Below are positions 8,176 to 17,487 of a DNA stretch of 42,509 nucleotides, piece by piece. The notes beneath the pieces are model-generated. The model did not search any database and had not been told where the DNA came from. It worked only from the letters and a program-made list of their open reading frames with translations. Position 1 is the stretch's first letter; each line of letters opens with the position of its first letter. The DNA lies in assembly GCA_023441255.1 (NCBI GenBank), contig JAEZPW010000100.1, forward strand, positions 1-42,509, written 5' to 3'. The translations under genes were made by a program, and so were the position numbers. Origin of the DNA: Acidobacteriota bacterium. Lineage in GTDB: Bacteria; Acidobacteriota; Terriglobia; Terriglobales; Acidobacteriaceae.

Positions 8176-9198
8176 TTACCTGAACCATAATCCCCAGACC
8201 ACGTCGACAGTCGTATGGGTGATGCCCGATGAAAGGAGGCGTCGCCGGTCGCGCCACGCTCGCGCGTAGAACACTCCCGCTATCGTGGCCAACAGCACGT
8301 AACGCCAGTTAAAGGGCAGAGGCTTGTTGAAGTGTGAGAGCCCGAAGATTACGGAGCTGACAAAGATGGATGCGTTCGTGCCGATCCGCTGCTCCAGCAG
8401 ATTCATCAGCAGGCCGCGAAAAAACAGTTCCTCCGGGATTGCCACGAAGAAGAACGTGACAAGCCACGCCGCCGCGGTTCGTCCGAGTTCCGGCAAGTGA
8501 GGCATGAAGGAGATGAAATGCAGCATCAGGCCGAGGCCAATGCCGAATGGCGCGAAAAACGCCCACTCGCGAATGCCGACAACGACGTCGCGCAGGTAAG
8601 GTCGAAAGTCATAACCGACGCCATCGAGTTCGCGAACGACCAGGAACGCGTATAACGCGGCATCTACCAGCAGCAGTTTGGGCATCGCGCTCAGGCCCGC
8701 GTGCGGCCATGCTCCACGAAACAGCCCAAACTCGACCGGCAGTCCCACAACCAACAGTACGACACAATCCTGCCAACCCAGACCAGCGGTATCGCCACGC
8801 TTACCGCCAGGAGGTCTGAACTGAAAGAGCGCAGCGATGCTCACTGGGATCACCATGAGAGCCACCGCTATCGGCAAGTTCACTTCATGCCTGGGGACCG
8901 TGAAAACAAGGTACGGGATGACAAGTAACGCCGGTAGAAGGACGCGCAGTGCATCCGACTTTATGCTTGCTCGAAGAAGCGACGCCGCTCCGAATCCGAA
9001 AGCCCAGAAGGGAAAGAGCAACAGGGCGAAACTGGCGAACGCCGACGCCATGTGTCCGCCCAGGCGAACCGATAAGTCAAAATGCTGAGCGGTATACCAG
9101 AATGCCGTTAGCACCGCGGCGTAGCTCGTTGCGGACGAGATAAAGACGGCCACCGGTACACGCGGCAACTCTTTCGTAGATGCGAGCTGCTCGAGCAC
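8176..9198 (-). CDS. CPBP-family intramembrane metalloprotease (CAAX-protease-like)
   Basis: A 340-residue polytopic membrane protein with about eight helices. The C-terminal third has the CPBP (Abi/Rce1-like) motifs in order: EELFFRG, then FGLSHF, then a His in SGITHTTVDVVWG near the C-terminus. These are the glutamates and histidines thought to hold the catalytic metal. Members cleave prenylated or other membrane substrates or modify bacteriocin maturation; the target here is unknown. The longest frame begins at a GTG at 9198 with no clear ribosome site, so an internal TTG or GTG within the first 20 residues is possible. It lies between the kinase (120 bp) and the phosphoesterase on the same strand. 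Confidence 0.85.
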   Translation of the reverse strand: MLEQLASTKELPRVPVAVFISSATSYAAVLTAFWYTAQHFDLSVRLGGHMASAFASFALLLFPFWAFGFGAASLLRASIKSDALRVLLPALLVIPYLVFTVPRHEVNLPIAVALMVIPVSIAALFQFRPPGGKRGDTAGLGWQDCVVLLVVGLPVEFGLFRGAWPHAGLSAMPKLLLVDAALYAFLVVRELDGVGYDFRPYLRDVVVGIREWAFFAPFGIGLGLMLHFISFMPHLPELGRTAAAWLVTFFFVAIPEELFFRGLLMNLLEQRIGTNASIFVSSVIFGLSHFNKPLPFNWRYVLLATIAGVFYARAWRDRRRLLSSGITHTTVDVVWGLWFR

Positions 9199-9229
9199 TC
9201 AGGGGGTGATTCCTTGCTCGTTGGATTGG

Positions 9230-9255
9230 TTGCGCGAGTAGAGGCACTCGCGCAA
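9230..9255 (-). terminator. Perfect 10-bp hairpin after the phosphoesterase gene, no U-tract
   Basis: TTGCGCGAGT and its exact complement ACTCGCGCAA are separated by AGAGGC. The hairpin begins 22 bp past the stop of the phosphoesterase gene on the minus strand. There is no T-run on either side, so it may act with Rho, protect the mRNA 3' end, or only pause polymerase. Confidence 0.5.
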
Positions 9256-9277
9256 TGCCATCGGAGACCTGTGAATG

Positions 9278-10765
9278 CTACGGCCCATTGGTTGCAGCAG
9301 GCGGCACGCTGACATTGAAGTCGCAGGTGCCATTTGTGTTCTGGACCGGGATATTGGACGGCGGTGTTGCCCACGGCCCACCGTTGGTGAAATCAAAAAA
9401 TTCGGTCATATCGGGCATGGCGGCATCGCGATGCGTAAGCGGCGGCAGGTTCCACCGCTTTTCTATGAAGGTCAGGTACGCCGTGTAGTCCATCGGCGTA
9501 TGTGACACGTAATTCTTCTTTGCGAACGGAGACACTATGAAATTCGGCACGCGGAACCCGGTGATCGTGAAATCTCCGGGCGGATCAATCAGTCCGACGG
9601 TTGGGTCGGTATTCAGATCCACCGGTTGAATTCCATCCGGGTTTGGAACGCTCATGGGCGGAACGTGGTCGTAGAGTCCCCCACCTTCGTCCATGGCCCA
9701 GAAGAACACGCTGTCTTTCCACGAAGGGCTGTTGATCAGTGCATTGATGATCTTCGAAACGAAAGTCGCGCCAGTCTGAACATTGACCGGATTTAATGTC
9801 TTGAGCACCGGGTCGAAGTTGCTCGGATGTTCGTCGCGCCCGCTGAACTGACCCGTCTCGATGAATGCCACATTCGGCAGAGTGCCGGCCTGCACATCAG
9901 CAAAGTACTGGTCGAGCGGCACAATCTTCGCCTGCACGGCCGGGCTGTTCGCATATGAAAAGAAGTCGATGTAGCTGTAAAGCGGGTTTCCCAGCAGACC
10001 AACGCCGGGACTTGAGTCGGTGACGTAAATCTTCCAGGTGAGTTTCTGATCGTCGAGTTCCTGCCAGATCGTTTTCGCATTCAGCAAACCGGTTGTCTGG
10101 TCGTGGACGTGCCCGACCGAGGTAGCCGCATGAATGTACATGCGATTTTGCGGAGTGCGTGCGGGCACAGGCGAGAAGAACATGTCCCCCATCGCGAAGT
10201 TGGAGGCGAGAGAGTAATAGTAGTTCAGGTCGTTCGAATCGAAGTAGGCCATGGGACGAGCGCCCGTCTGGTCGACGAGAGTGATGCCAAGTGTCAAGGC
10301 GTACTGGGAAAGTCCATACGCATTGTTCACAAATCCGTCCATCGGAGACGTGGGGCCGGCAGCGGCCGGATTCGTGATGTTCATCATCTTGTGGCTCTCC
10401 GCCCATGCCGGAGTGAGATCTTCCGTGCACACCGATCGGCTGTGATATGGGGCTACTGGGCCCGCCACTGGTGAGACATTGGAGAACGTTCCCGAACTCA
10501 GGTCATTAATCTTGCCATCCGAACTGTTGATCGGCATGCCACTGCTCTGGCGGTATGCCGTCATCTGCCCGAAGTAGTGATCGAAAGAACGATTCTCCTG
10601 CAGCATGATAATGACGTGGTTCACGGCGCTGATCTCAGCGGTGCCGCCACACCCGCCCGTGTCGCAGTTTCTCGTGCTGCTGCTGCTGGCAACGCCGCCA
10701 CACCCCGCCAGCACAACCACAAGAATGCAGGCGGCGACCATGGAAAATATTTGAGGTTTGTTCAT
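9278..10765 (-). CDS. Lipoprotein phosphoesterase (phospholipase C / AcpA family)
   Basis: A 495-residue protein starting at an ATG at 10765 with GGAG upstream; longer frames extend into noncoding sequence. Residues 1-22 are a lipoprotein signal ending VVLAGC (lipobox Cys22), so it should be anchored in a membrane facing the periplasm or exterior. The phosphoesterase core opens with NHVIIMLQENRSFDHYFG (about residues 49-66), which contains the metal-binding Glu-Asn and a Ser/Thr-site region of this family, and later has FSGRDEHPSNF and DEGGGLYDHVPP, also family-typical. Members act as phospholipases C or acid phosphatases; substrate choice cannot be read here. It is divergent from the winged-helix/TPR regulator, with about 200 bp between them. 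A TTGACA hexamer at 10915-10920 lies in this gap, oriented toward the regulator. Confidence 0.87.
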   Translation of the reverse strand: MNKPQIFSMVAACILVVVLAGCGGVASSSSTRNCDTGGCGGTAEISAVNHVIIMLQENRSFDHYFGQMTAYRQSSGMPINSSDGKINDLSSGTFSNVSPVAGPVAPYHSRSVCTEDLTPAWAESHKMMNITNPAAAGPTSPMDGFVNNAYGLSQYALTLGITLVDQTGARPMAYFDSNDLNYYYSLASNFAMGDMFFSPVPARTPQNRMYIHAATSVGHVHDQTTGLLNAKTIWQELDDQKLTWKIYVTDSSPGVGLLGNPLYSYIDFFSYANSPAVQAKIVPLDQYFADVQAGTLPNVAFIETGQFSGRDEHPSNFDPVLKTLNPVNVQTGATFVSKIINALINSPSWKDSVFFWAMDEGGGLYDHVPPMSVPNPDGIQPVDLNTDPTVGLIDPPGDFTITGFRVPNFIVSPFAKKNYVSHTPMDYTAYLTFIEKRWNLPPLTHRDAAMPDMTEFFDFTNGGPWATPPSNIPVQNTNGTCDFNVSVPPAATNGP

Positions 10766-10968
10766 GCAGGCGAAAACTCCATTAGGAACGCCATAAGATG
10801 AGTTGGACAGGGCTGTTGTTGGCTGACCGGTACCCACATTTTGAGTGTTCGGAAAGTTTTTCGCCTCCCTTTCTGTGCTGCTCGTCCTGCCATCACTTCC
10901 GGCCGCAACTCGGCTTGACACGATATATTCCTCTGGTAAGCTGCTAAAAATGTGTCTTGACTTCCGCA

Positions 10969-12723
10969 ATGGCTGGTAATACTTCAACCCGCCTGCACTT
11001 CGGTGAGTTCGAGGCTGACCTGCGCGCTGGCGAGCTTTTCAGAAACGGCGTGCGCGTTCCCCTTCAGGACAAACCGTTCCGGGTCCTGTCCTTGTTGCTT
11101 CTGAACCCGGGACACCTGGTGAGCAGGAAGACGATCTTCGAGGATGTCTGGTCCGGCACCTACGTCCAGGAAGACCAGAGCCTGAACACGGCCATGAGGA
11201 AAGTCCGGCTTGCACTCGGCGACTCAGCTGAGCAGCCTGTCTACATTGAGACGGTAGGCAGCCGGGGATACCGCTTCATCAACAGCGTTGAAGCCCGTGA
11301 TTCAAATGCGCTCAGCCCGCGCGGTATTCGAGTCGCCATTCTCCCGTTCGACAATCTCGGGCCCGATCCGGAGGAGCATTTCAGCGACGGCATCACTGAG
11401 GAACTGATCGCACGCGTCGGTCGCATGCATCCGCACTTGTCCGTCATTGCACCGTCTTCCGTCATGCGCTACAAGAAAAAGCAGCGCGAGCTCACAGAGA
11501 TTCTGGACGAGTTGGGTGTCGACTACGTCTTGTCGGGCAGCGTACGGAGGTGTGGAAAGAGAGTACGCGTATCCACCCGCCTGGTCAGCGGTTCCGATCA
11601 GGCGTGTATATGGTCAGAGTCGTGCGAACGCGATATCACCGACGTCTTTGCTATCCAGAACGAAGTTGCCGAGAGGATCGTTCGGTCTACACTGCGTTTC
11701 CTGGGGCCAAGCGGTATTCAGCAGCAGACAAACTCTGAGGCCCATGAAGCCTATTTGCGCGGCCGGTATTTCTGGAATAAGCGCACCAGCCCTGCGCTAC
11801 TCAAGAGCATCGAGTATTTTGAACAGGCGATCAAACTTGACCCTAATTACGCGATGAGTCACGTCGGGCTGGCTGATGCGTACGTCATGCTTTCGCAACA
11901 CGGTGCCATGCCCCCACTTTCGGCACTTCCGAAGGCGAAAGAGTCTGCTCTTAAAGCTCTCGAACTCGATCTTTCAGTCACAGAGGCGCACGTACCGATC
12001 GCTTGGGTCAAAGCAGCCTGCGATCGAGATTTTGCAGGGGCCGAAGCGGACTGCCGTAAGGCGCTGCAGGCGAATCCCAGCTATGCCTTCGCTTACATCA
12101 CGTACGCGTTCGTCCTTACTGTGCAGGGGCGCTGCAATGAGAGCCTCTCGGCGCTGAAGCGAGCTTTGCACGTGGATCCGGTTTCGGTCCCAACCAACAC
12201 GATTTACGCTTCCGACCTGTACTTTGCACGCCAATACGACACAGCTATTGATCAATGCAAGGAATGCTTCGAACTCGATCCGAACTTCGCGATAGCACAT
12301 GCCATCCACGGGCAGGCTTTGGAAGCGAAAGGCATGTTGGCGGAGTCTGTCCAGGCCTTCGAGCGAGAGCGCGAACTGGCCCCATGGAGCCCTATAGCCT
12401 GCGCTCATCTCGCTCGTGTGCACGCCAAAACTGGCGATCATGTTAGGGCGAGAACGTATCTCGAAGACCTGCTCAAGCAGCGTTCTGAGCGGTACGTCCC
12501 CAGCTACTTCGTCGCTTTGGTCTATGCCGCGTTGGGTGAAGACGGCAACCTGTTCGAGTGGCTCGCCCGCGCGGATATGGAGCGCTCAAACTGGATTCTT
12601 TTCATGTCGGTAGATCCCAAGCTGGACGATCACCGCATGGATTCGCGCTTTGTGCGCCTGCTCCGTGATGTTGGTTTGCCCGACGTCCCTCCACCAAGAA
12701 CCGCGGTCGGCGTTCAAGCCTGA
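10969..12723 (+). CDS. Winged-helix (ToxR/CadC-type) regulator with TPR repeats
   Basis: About 584 residues. Residues 8-105 are a Trans_reg_C winged helix (FGEFEADLRAGELFRNG near the start; YIETVGSRGYRF at the wing). Next is a segment typical of adenylate-cyclase-like or TolB-type N-terminal domains, VAILPFDNLGPDPEEHFSDG and ITEELIARVGRM, then a series of TPR units (for example KSIEYFEQAIKLDPNYA and QCKECFELDPNFAIAHAIHG) to the C-terminus. There is no transmembrane helix, unlike CadC. I use the ATG at 10969; a TTG at 10957 is an alternative. This architecture is common in Acidobacteria and its regulons are largely unknown. The divergent phosphoesterase gene is a natural candidate target, but that is inference. 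Confidence 0.85.
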   Translation: MAGNTSTRLHFGEFEADLRAGELFRNGVRVPLQDKPFRVLSLLLLNPGHLVSRKTIFEDVWSGTYVQEDQSLNTAMRKVRLALGDSAEQPVYIETVGSRGYRFINSVEARDSNALSPRGIRVAILPFDNLGPDPEEHFSDGITEELIARVGRMHPHLSVIAPSSVMRYKKKQRELTEILDELGVDYVLSGSVRRCGKRVRVSTRLVSGSDQACIWSESCERDITDVFAIQNEVAERIVRSTLRFLGPSGIQQQTNSEAHEAYLRGRYFWNKRTSPALLKSIEYFEQAIKLDPNYAMSHVGLADAYVMLSQHGAMPPLSALPKAKESALKALELDLSVTEAHVPIAWVKAACDRDFAGAEADCRKALQANPSYAFAYITYAFVLTVQGRCNESLSALKRALHVDPVSVPTNTIYASDLYFARQYDTAIDQCKECFELDPNFAIAHAIHGQALEAKGMLAESVQAFERERELAPWSPIACAHLARVHAKTGDHVRARTYLEDLLKQRSERYVPSYFVALVYAALGEDGNLFEWLARADMERSNWILFMSVDPKLDDHRMDSRFVRLLRDVGLPDVPPPRTAVGVQA

Positions 12724-12748
12724 GCGCTGTTTCTTCACGCCTCAGGCT
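12717..12748. terminator. Shared inverted repeat covering both convergent stop codons
   Basis: AGCCTGAG (12717-12724) and CTCAGGCT (12741-12748) are exact complements around a 16-nt loop. The left arm includes the TGA of the regulator gene and the right arm includes the TGA of the Hsp70-like gene. Neither side has a T-run, so this is a candidate bidirectional end signal rather than a classic intrinsic terminator. Confidence 0.4.
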
Positions 12749-15600
12749 GCCTTCTCCGGTTCGGGATTCAGGGCCACGAGAGAGAGCAGGCAATCTGCGG
12801 AAGTAACCAGGCGCAGATCCAGGGGCAGCGACTCACCGAAGGAACGTACCGCATCCCGCCGGTCGGGCGCGACGAACTCTTGAACCCGCCTGATCTGCTC
12901 CTGCTCGGCCGTTCCTCGCAGCGCACGCACCGCTGCGCTCCTCATCTCGGGAGCTACGTCACGTGACAGGTCGCCTGTATACCGCGCCAACTCTACAATT
13001 GCATTCACGACTTCGGGCGACATAGACTCGAGTTCCAGCAGCGCCGCCAGCCATTCCGCACTCTTCTCGGGCGAGGTGACACACAAAAGTGGGCCATACA
13101 AGGGGATTCTTGCCCCTAGCCTTGCCAGCGGCCACAGCCATCTGCCGCCGTCCGACACCCGAACCGCAAGTTCGTCGCCCAGCGGCGATCGGATATCAGC
13201 CGGCAGGTGCTCAAGGCTTACCAGTAATCTCCATGTCTCGAATTCAACCTGCGGATTCACGCGACCGTGTTTCTTCTTCGAGCCAACGCCGAGTGACGGC
13301 AAGAGCTTTCGATACAACTCGTGTTGCTGGCTCGCATTCAATCCCCCCGCAATTCGGCGCAGCAAGACGAGCCACTGAACTTCCGATTGCACTTCTCGCT
13401 CGAACGATGGTCCCGCCAACATCGACTTGCGAACCTGTTGGACGCGGAGTTCATCACCAGGAGCGCCAAACCCAGGTCGCAGGCAGAACCCGAGTAGATT
13501 GAGCCACCGGACCTCATGTTGCGGAGACAGGCTGCGCCCACCTGCAACCCCGAGTAGCACACTTGCAAATTCCCGGATGACAGCAGCTGGCCACGCATCT
13601 CGCTTCATGCGAAGGGTTGACTCGAGTGTTGCGACCAGGTTCTCCGGGCCGGTGTTTCCGCCCTGAACCTTTGAGTTGGGCGCAAACACAGACCGAATCA
13701 CTTCGGCCGCCTTGTCCATCTCCTCGCGCGGCAAACTCGGTGAAACTGTCGGCGGCGAGATTGATGCCGTCTTTGACCGCTCAGGGGTGGCTTCCTTGTG
13801 CTCGCCGCGCAGCTCGAACTGGAGTCGCCAACGGTGAGGAGAGTCCGTTGACTCGCACCAGATTTCGAGTGTGCCCCCCTCCGTATACTTCGCTTGCAGG
13901 CGCACTGAGAGCTCCTGCTCCCGTAACCTTTTGCCATAACGCAACAGGGTTACAAGAGGTGCGTGCCTGTGAACCTCATCAGGATCAAGGTTCGCGATCT
14001 CTCCTAAACCGTCAGGACGGGTTCTCGAACTGAGCAGAGTGAATGATACCGGGCGATTCGCCAACGCCGAAAATTCACGATTTGCGGGCGGCAGGGTTGT
14101 TCCTTCTTCGACGCCGCGGGGCAGAACGCATACGCCCTGCAACCCAGCTTCGGCTCGTAGCCCGATGAAGTAGGTCCTGGCGCTTCCTGCGCGAATGCGT
14201 GTGCCGATTCCGCGGCGCACTTCCGCGTAATGCGCGGCGCCTGTGGCCACCGCAGCTCCCATGTCCTCGTTTCGCAGGAGCCTGGGGCGCCGCCGTTCCC
14301 CTGCTTCGTCGAACCAGGCACCGATCGCCTCCACAATTCTTTCGCGAACGACAGGGGGTTCGCAAAACCCGCCGTTGAACAATACCGCATCGGGTCGAGC
14401 CATGCTTGTGCCTGCCGCTCCACTTCCCATGGAGGCTGCTGCCTGCCTGAGAAATGCGGCGAGATGCTTCGTAATCGCGGGGTCGCCTGCATAAGGCAAG
14501 CCCAACTCGCGCAGCCCCGCTGTTCTTCCGCGTTTGGGTAATTCGTTCGCCGCTGTCAGAGGAAGAAACCCGGTCGTGAGCAGTTCAAATACGTCGTGGT
14601 GGGTCAGTTCTGTGGTGAGCAACTGCCCGACCACTGCGCGGCCGCTACCAAGAATATTGATGGGCACGCTCGACAGGTCCGGGTCGCCGAGCAGGCGTTC
14701 CTTCGCGGCACAGCACGCCCGTTGCAGGGCATGCCGTTGCCGCATGCTGAACCTCGTTCCGCGTAGTCGTTGCTCCAGAGTGCGGGCCAGTGCGAGATCG
14801 AGATTGTCGCCGCCGAGCAACAGGTGTTCGCCGATCGCCTTGCGTTCGAACGCTACGTTTTCACCGTCCACATGAGCCCGAACAAGGCTGAAATCAGTCG
14901 TGCCGCCGCCGATGTCGCAGATAAGGACCAGTTCACCATCGTTAAGTTCGCCAGCCATGGTTTGCCGGTGCGACTTCATCCAGGCATAGAACGCAGCCAG
15001 GGGTTCTTCGAGCAGGATGATGTTCTCAAGTCCTGCCTTATTCGCAGCCTCCACCGTCAACTCGCGGGCTTCCTCGTCGAACGAAGCAGGAACGGTCAAA
15101 ACGATTTCCTGCCTTTCCAGAAGGACGGACTCGTCGGCGGCGTCATGAGCCATTACGTGATTCCACGCACGGCGCAAATGCTGCAGATATTGGCCTGATG
15201 CATCGACTGGAGAGACAAGCGGCGGCTGCGATTCGCGGGGCAGGATCTTGGCTTGCCGGTCAACTCCACTGTGCGACAGCCACGACTTCGCCGAGGTCAC
15301 CTGGCGCGCGGGCACGAGCGAGCCGTGGTCGCGCGCGATCACGCCTGCGATCGAGGTCGGTTCTTCTTCCCATGGCAGCCGCAGCATCGCGCCCTGCAGT
15401 TCGTCGGGAGTTGGGAAGTAAAGAAACGAGGGAAGTGCAGGAACCGAGCGCAGCTCGCCAAAGCCGGCCAATTGCGGAACTTCGAAGGTATTTATCGTGG
15501 AACCGAATTCGGAAGACGGTAGTGCGGTATCGATGTACGACAGCACCGAGTTCGTGGTGCCAAGGTCGATTCCGATCAGGTATCGCGAAGAGTGTTGCAT
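12742..15600 (-). CDS. Hsp70-like protein with DUF3731-type C-terminal extension
   Basis: A 952-residue protein. The ATG at 15600 forms a TAATG overlap with the stop of the preceding Hsp70-like gene. Residues 1-430 are an actin-fold ATPase domain: IGIDLGTTNSVLSY at the N-terminus, TVPASFDEEARELT, LLEEPLAAFYAW, and ICDIGGGTTDFSLV (phosphate loop 2), all close to DnaK. A diverged substrate-binding-like region follows (to about 620), then a Ser/Pro/Lys linker (PTVSPSLP), then about 300 residues of helical sequence with no DnaK counterpart, which fits DUF3731 (the Hsp70-associated C-terminal family). The DnaK EEVD tail is absent; the protein ends in PEPEKAA. It is likely cytoplasmic. No dnaJ or grpE is nearby. 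Its client and co-chaperones are unknown. Confidence 0.88.
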   Translation of the reverse strand: MQHSSRYLIGIDLGTTNSVLSYIDTALPSSEFGSTINTFEVPQLAGFGELRSVPALPSFLYFPTPDELQGAMLRLPWEEEPTSIAGVIARDHGSLVPARQVTSAKSWLSHSGVDRQAKILPRESQPPLVSPVDASGQYLQHLRRAWNHVMAHDAADESVLLERQEIVLTVPASFDEEARELTVEAANKAGLENIILLEEPLAAFYAWMKSHRQTMAGELNDGELVLICDIGGGTTDFSLVRAHVDGENVAFERKAIGEHLLLGGDNLDLALARTLEQRLRGTRFSMRQRHALQRACCAAKERLLGDPDLSSVPINILGSGRAVVGQLLTTELTHHDVFELLTTGFLPLTAANELPKRGRTAGLRELGLPYAGDPAITKHLAAFLRQAAASMGSGAAGTSMARPDAVLFNGGFCEPPVVRERIVEAIGAWFDEAGERRRPRLLRNEDMGAAVATGAAHYAEVRRGIGTRIRAGSARTYFIGLRAEAGLQGVCVLPRGVEEGTTLPPANREFSALANRPVSFTLLSSRTRPDGLGEIANLDPDEVHRHAPLVTLLRYGKRLREQELSVRLQAKYTEGGTLEIWCESTDSPHRWRLQFELRGEHKEATPERSKTASISPPTVSPSLPREEMDKAAEVIRSVFAPNSKVQGGNTGPENLVATLESTLRMKRDAWPAAVIREFASVLLGVAGGRSLSPQHEVRWLNLLGFCLRPGFGAPGDELRVQQVRKSMLAGPSFEREVQSEVQWLVLLRRIAGGLNASQQHELYRKLLPSLGVGSKKKHGRVNPQVEFETWRLLVSLEHLPADIRSPLGDELAVRVSDGGRWLWPLARLGARIPLYGPLLCVTSPEKSAEWLAALLELESMSPEVVNAIVELARYTGDLSRDVAPEMRSAAVRALRGTAEQEQIRRVQEFVAPDRRDAVRSFGESLPLDLRLVTSADCLLSLVALNPEPEKAA

Positions 15601-17456
15601 TAGGCTGCCAGCGACTTGCCGCTCTTTTCGCGAATGTTCAGCTCCAATTTCCAGCGATGCGCTCCGTCGCGAGAAACGCACCACAACTCCAGAGTTCCAA
15701 GCTCTGTCACGCGTGTTTCCAGCCGCACCGGGAGCACGGCACCTTGTTGCCCATCGACGGTAAGCGTGACTTCGAGGGGGCTTATTTCCTGAATGTCATC
15801 GCCCCAGTCCTCCAGCAGGTCGCCGACATGGTCCTGTTTGCGGACGCTTGAACTCAGAAAACGAAACTCCGCCGGCTCGCCTACTACCAGCCCGAACTCG
15901 CGGCCCGGAATTACGGCCTCGGTTCCCTCTTCCATTCCGAAAGGAACGACGCACAAGGCTTTCATGGGCGCCTCCATGCCCGGAATCGCCGGCATGGCGC
16001 TCTCGATTCCGATGTAGTACGTCCGCGAAGCGCCGCCGCGAATCCGCACTCCTCGCCCACGACGCGCTTTCCCATAGTATGCGGCGCCTCGCGCGACGGC
16101 GTGTTCGAGGTCGGGCGCGTCCAGTACATGTCCCGCCGCCAGCGGTTCGAAACCGTCCTGTCGCAACCAGTTGTTGAGGACCTCCACCGTGCGCTCCCTC
16201 AGCATCGCTGCCTTCATGACTCCGCCGTTGAAAAGAACGTGAGTGGGCGCCGCCATGCCGCTTGGTCCACGTCGAATGCTTGAGGCTTCCGGGCTGTTGC
16301 GCACCTGCTCCGTCAGAAATCGCGCGAGATGTTTTGTGATGGCGGGATCGGCCGCATAGGGAAGCCCTAGCTCCTGGAATCCGATTCGCCTTTGACGCGC
16401 AGGCATCTCGGTGTTCGATACGATCGGAAAGAACCCCTCGATGAGAATGTGATTCAATTCCTCGCGTGTGAGTTCGGTCTTGATCGTGCCACCTACTAAC
16501 TTGCGCCCCTTGCCGAGCAGGGTGACGGGTTCACTCTCGGTCGCCGGATGCTCGAACAGTTTTTCTTTTGCAATACGCGACTGATGCCACAGTCCGTGAA
16601 GTTGCCAAACATCGATCGAGTGACCTGCACTCTGCAGCTTCTGCTGCAACATCCTTGCGAGCGCCAGGTCCATGTTGTCGCCGCCCAGCAGGATGTGTTC
16701 TCCAACGGCGATCCGTTTCAGCACGAGTTCGCCGTTCTCTTCTGAAACAGAGATGAGGCTGAAATCCGTTGTGCCGCCGCCAACGTCGCAAACCAGCACC
16801 AGGTCGCCCACCTTAATGCGTTCGCGCCACTCTTCGCCCTGGCTGGCAAGCCACGCGTAGAAAGCTGCTTGCGGTTCCTCTAGTAAAGTGACGTTCTGTA
16901 AGCCGGCAGTATCAGCCGCACGCCGTGTCAGTTCACGCGCCTCTTCGTCGAACGATGCCGGTACGGTAACCAGAACCTCCTGTTCGCTCAGAGGGGCCTT
17001 ATTACCGTTCGCGTACTCCGAGTCCCAAACGGTTCGAAGATATTTCAGCAACTGGGCCGAGGCATCTACCGGCGACATCTTCGGTACATCTTCCGGCGCC
17101 TGCCACGGCAGAATGGAAAACGTCCGGTCCACCGCCGCGTAAGACAACCATGACTTCGCAGAACTAACAAGCCTGCCCGGATTTTCGGCCCCGCGTTTTC
17201 GCGCGAGTTCGCCGACCACCACCTTAGGATTTTGATCCCACGGCAAAGCCAGGCTGCCTTGCGGAAAGTCCAATTCTCCCGGTACGTAAAGGAAAGAGGG
17301 AAGCAGAGTGCGATCTGCCACTTCGTTCGGATTCACCAGCTGCGGGACGTTCTCCACCTCGATGGTCGTGTTCTCGTCATCAGGCGCAAGCGGAGTTCGG
17401 GCCAGGGCCGAGTTTGTAGTCCCCAGATCAATGCCGACGATGAATTCTCTGCTCAA
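15600..17456 (-). CDS. Hsp70-family protein (DnaK-like ATPase)
   Basis: A 618-residue protein starting at a TTG (17456) preceded by GAGGAG. The ATPase domain has VGIDLGTTNSALAR, TVPASFDEEARELT, LLEEPQAAFYAW and VCDVGGGTTDFSLI, so nucleotide binding and hydrolysis should be intact. After residue 470 comes a shorter beta-rich region (FRFLSSSVRKQDHVGDLL, VRLETRVTELGTLELWC) in place of a full DnaK substrate domain with helical lid; the EEVD tail is missing. The same C-terminal motifs recur in the downstream Hsp70-like protein (RLQAKYTEGGTLEIWC), so the two are paralogues that differ mainly by the extension. It lies 31 bp after the DUF2760 gene and overlaps the next gene by one base (TAATG), so the three are surely one operon. 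Confidence 0.9.
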   Translation of the reverse strand: MSREFIVGIDLGTTNSALARTPLAPDDENTTIEVENVPQLVNPNEVADRTLLPSFLYVPGELDFPQGSLALPWDQNPKVVVGELARKRGAENPGRLVSSAKSWLSYAAVDRTFSILPWQAPEDVPKMSPVDASAQLLKYLRTVWDSEYANGNKAPLSEQEVLVTVPASFDEEARELTRRAADTAGLQNVTLLEEPQAAFYAWLASQGEEWRERIKVGDLVLVCDVGGGTTDFSLISVSEENGELVLKRIAVGEHILLGGDNMDLALARMLQQKLQSAGHSIDVWQLHGLWHQSRIAKEKLFEHPATESEPVTLLGKGRKLVGGTIKTELTREELNHILIEGFFPIVSNTEMPARQRRIGFQELGLPYAADPAITKHLARFLTEQVRNSPEASSIRRGPSGMAAPTHVLFNGGVMKAAMLRERTVEVLNNWLRQDGFEPLAAGHVLDAPDLEHAVARGAAYYGKARRGRGVRIRGGASRTYYIGIESAMPAIPGMEAPMKALCVVPFGMEEGTEAVIPGREFGLVVGEPAEFRFLSSSVRKQDHVGDLLEDWGDDIQEISPLEVTLTVDGQQGAVLPVRLETRVTELGTLELWCVSRDGAHRWKLELNIREKSGKSLAA

Positions 17457-17487
17457 TTCAGCTCCTCATCCTTACGCGCGTTCCGAT

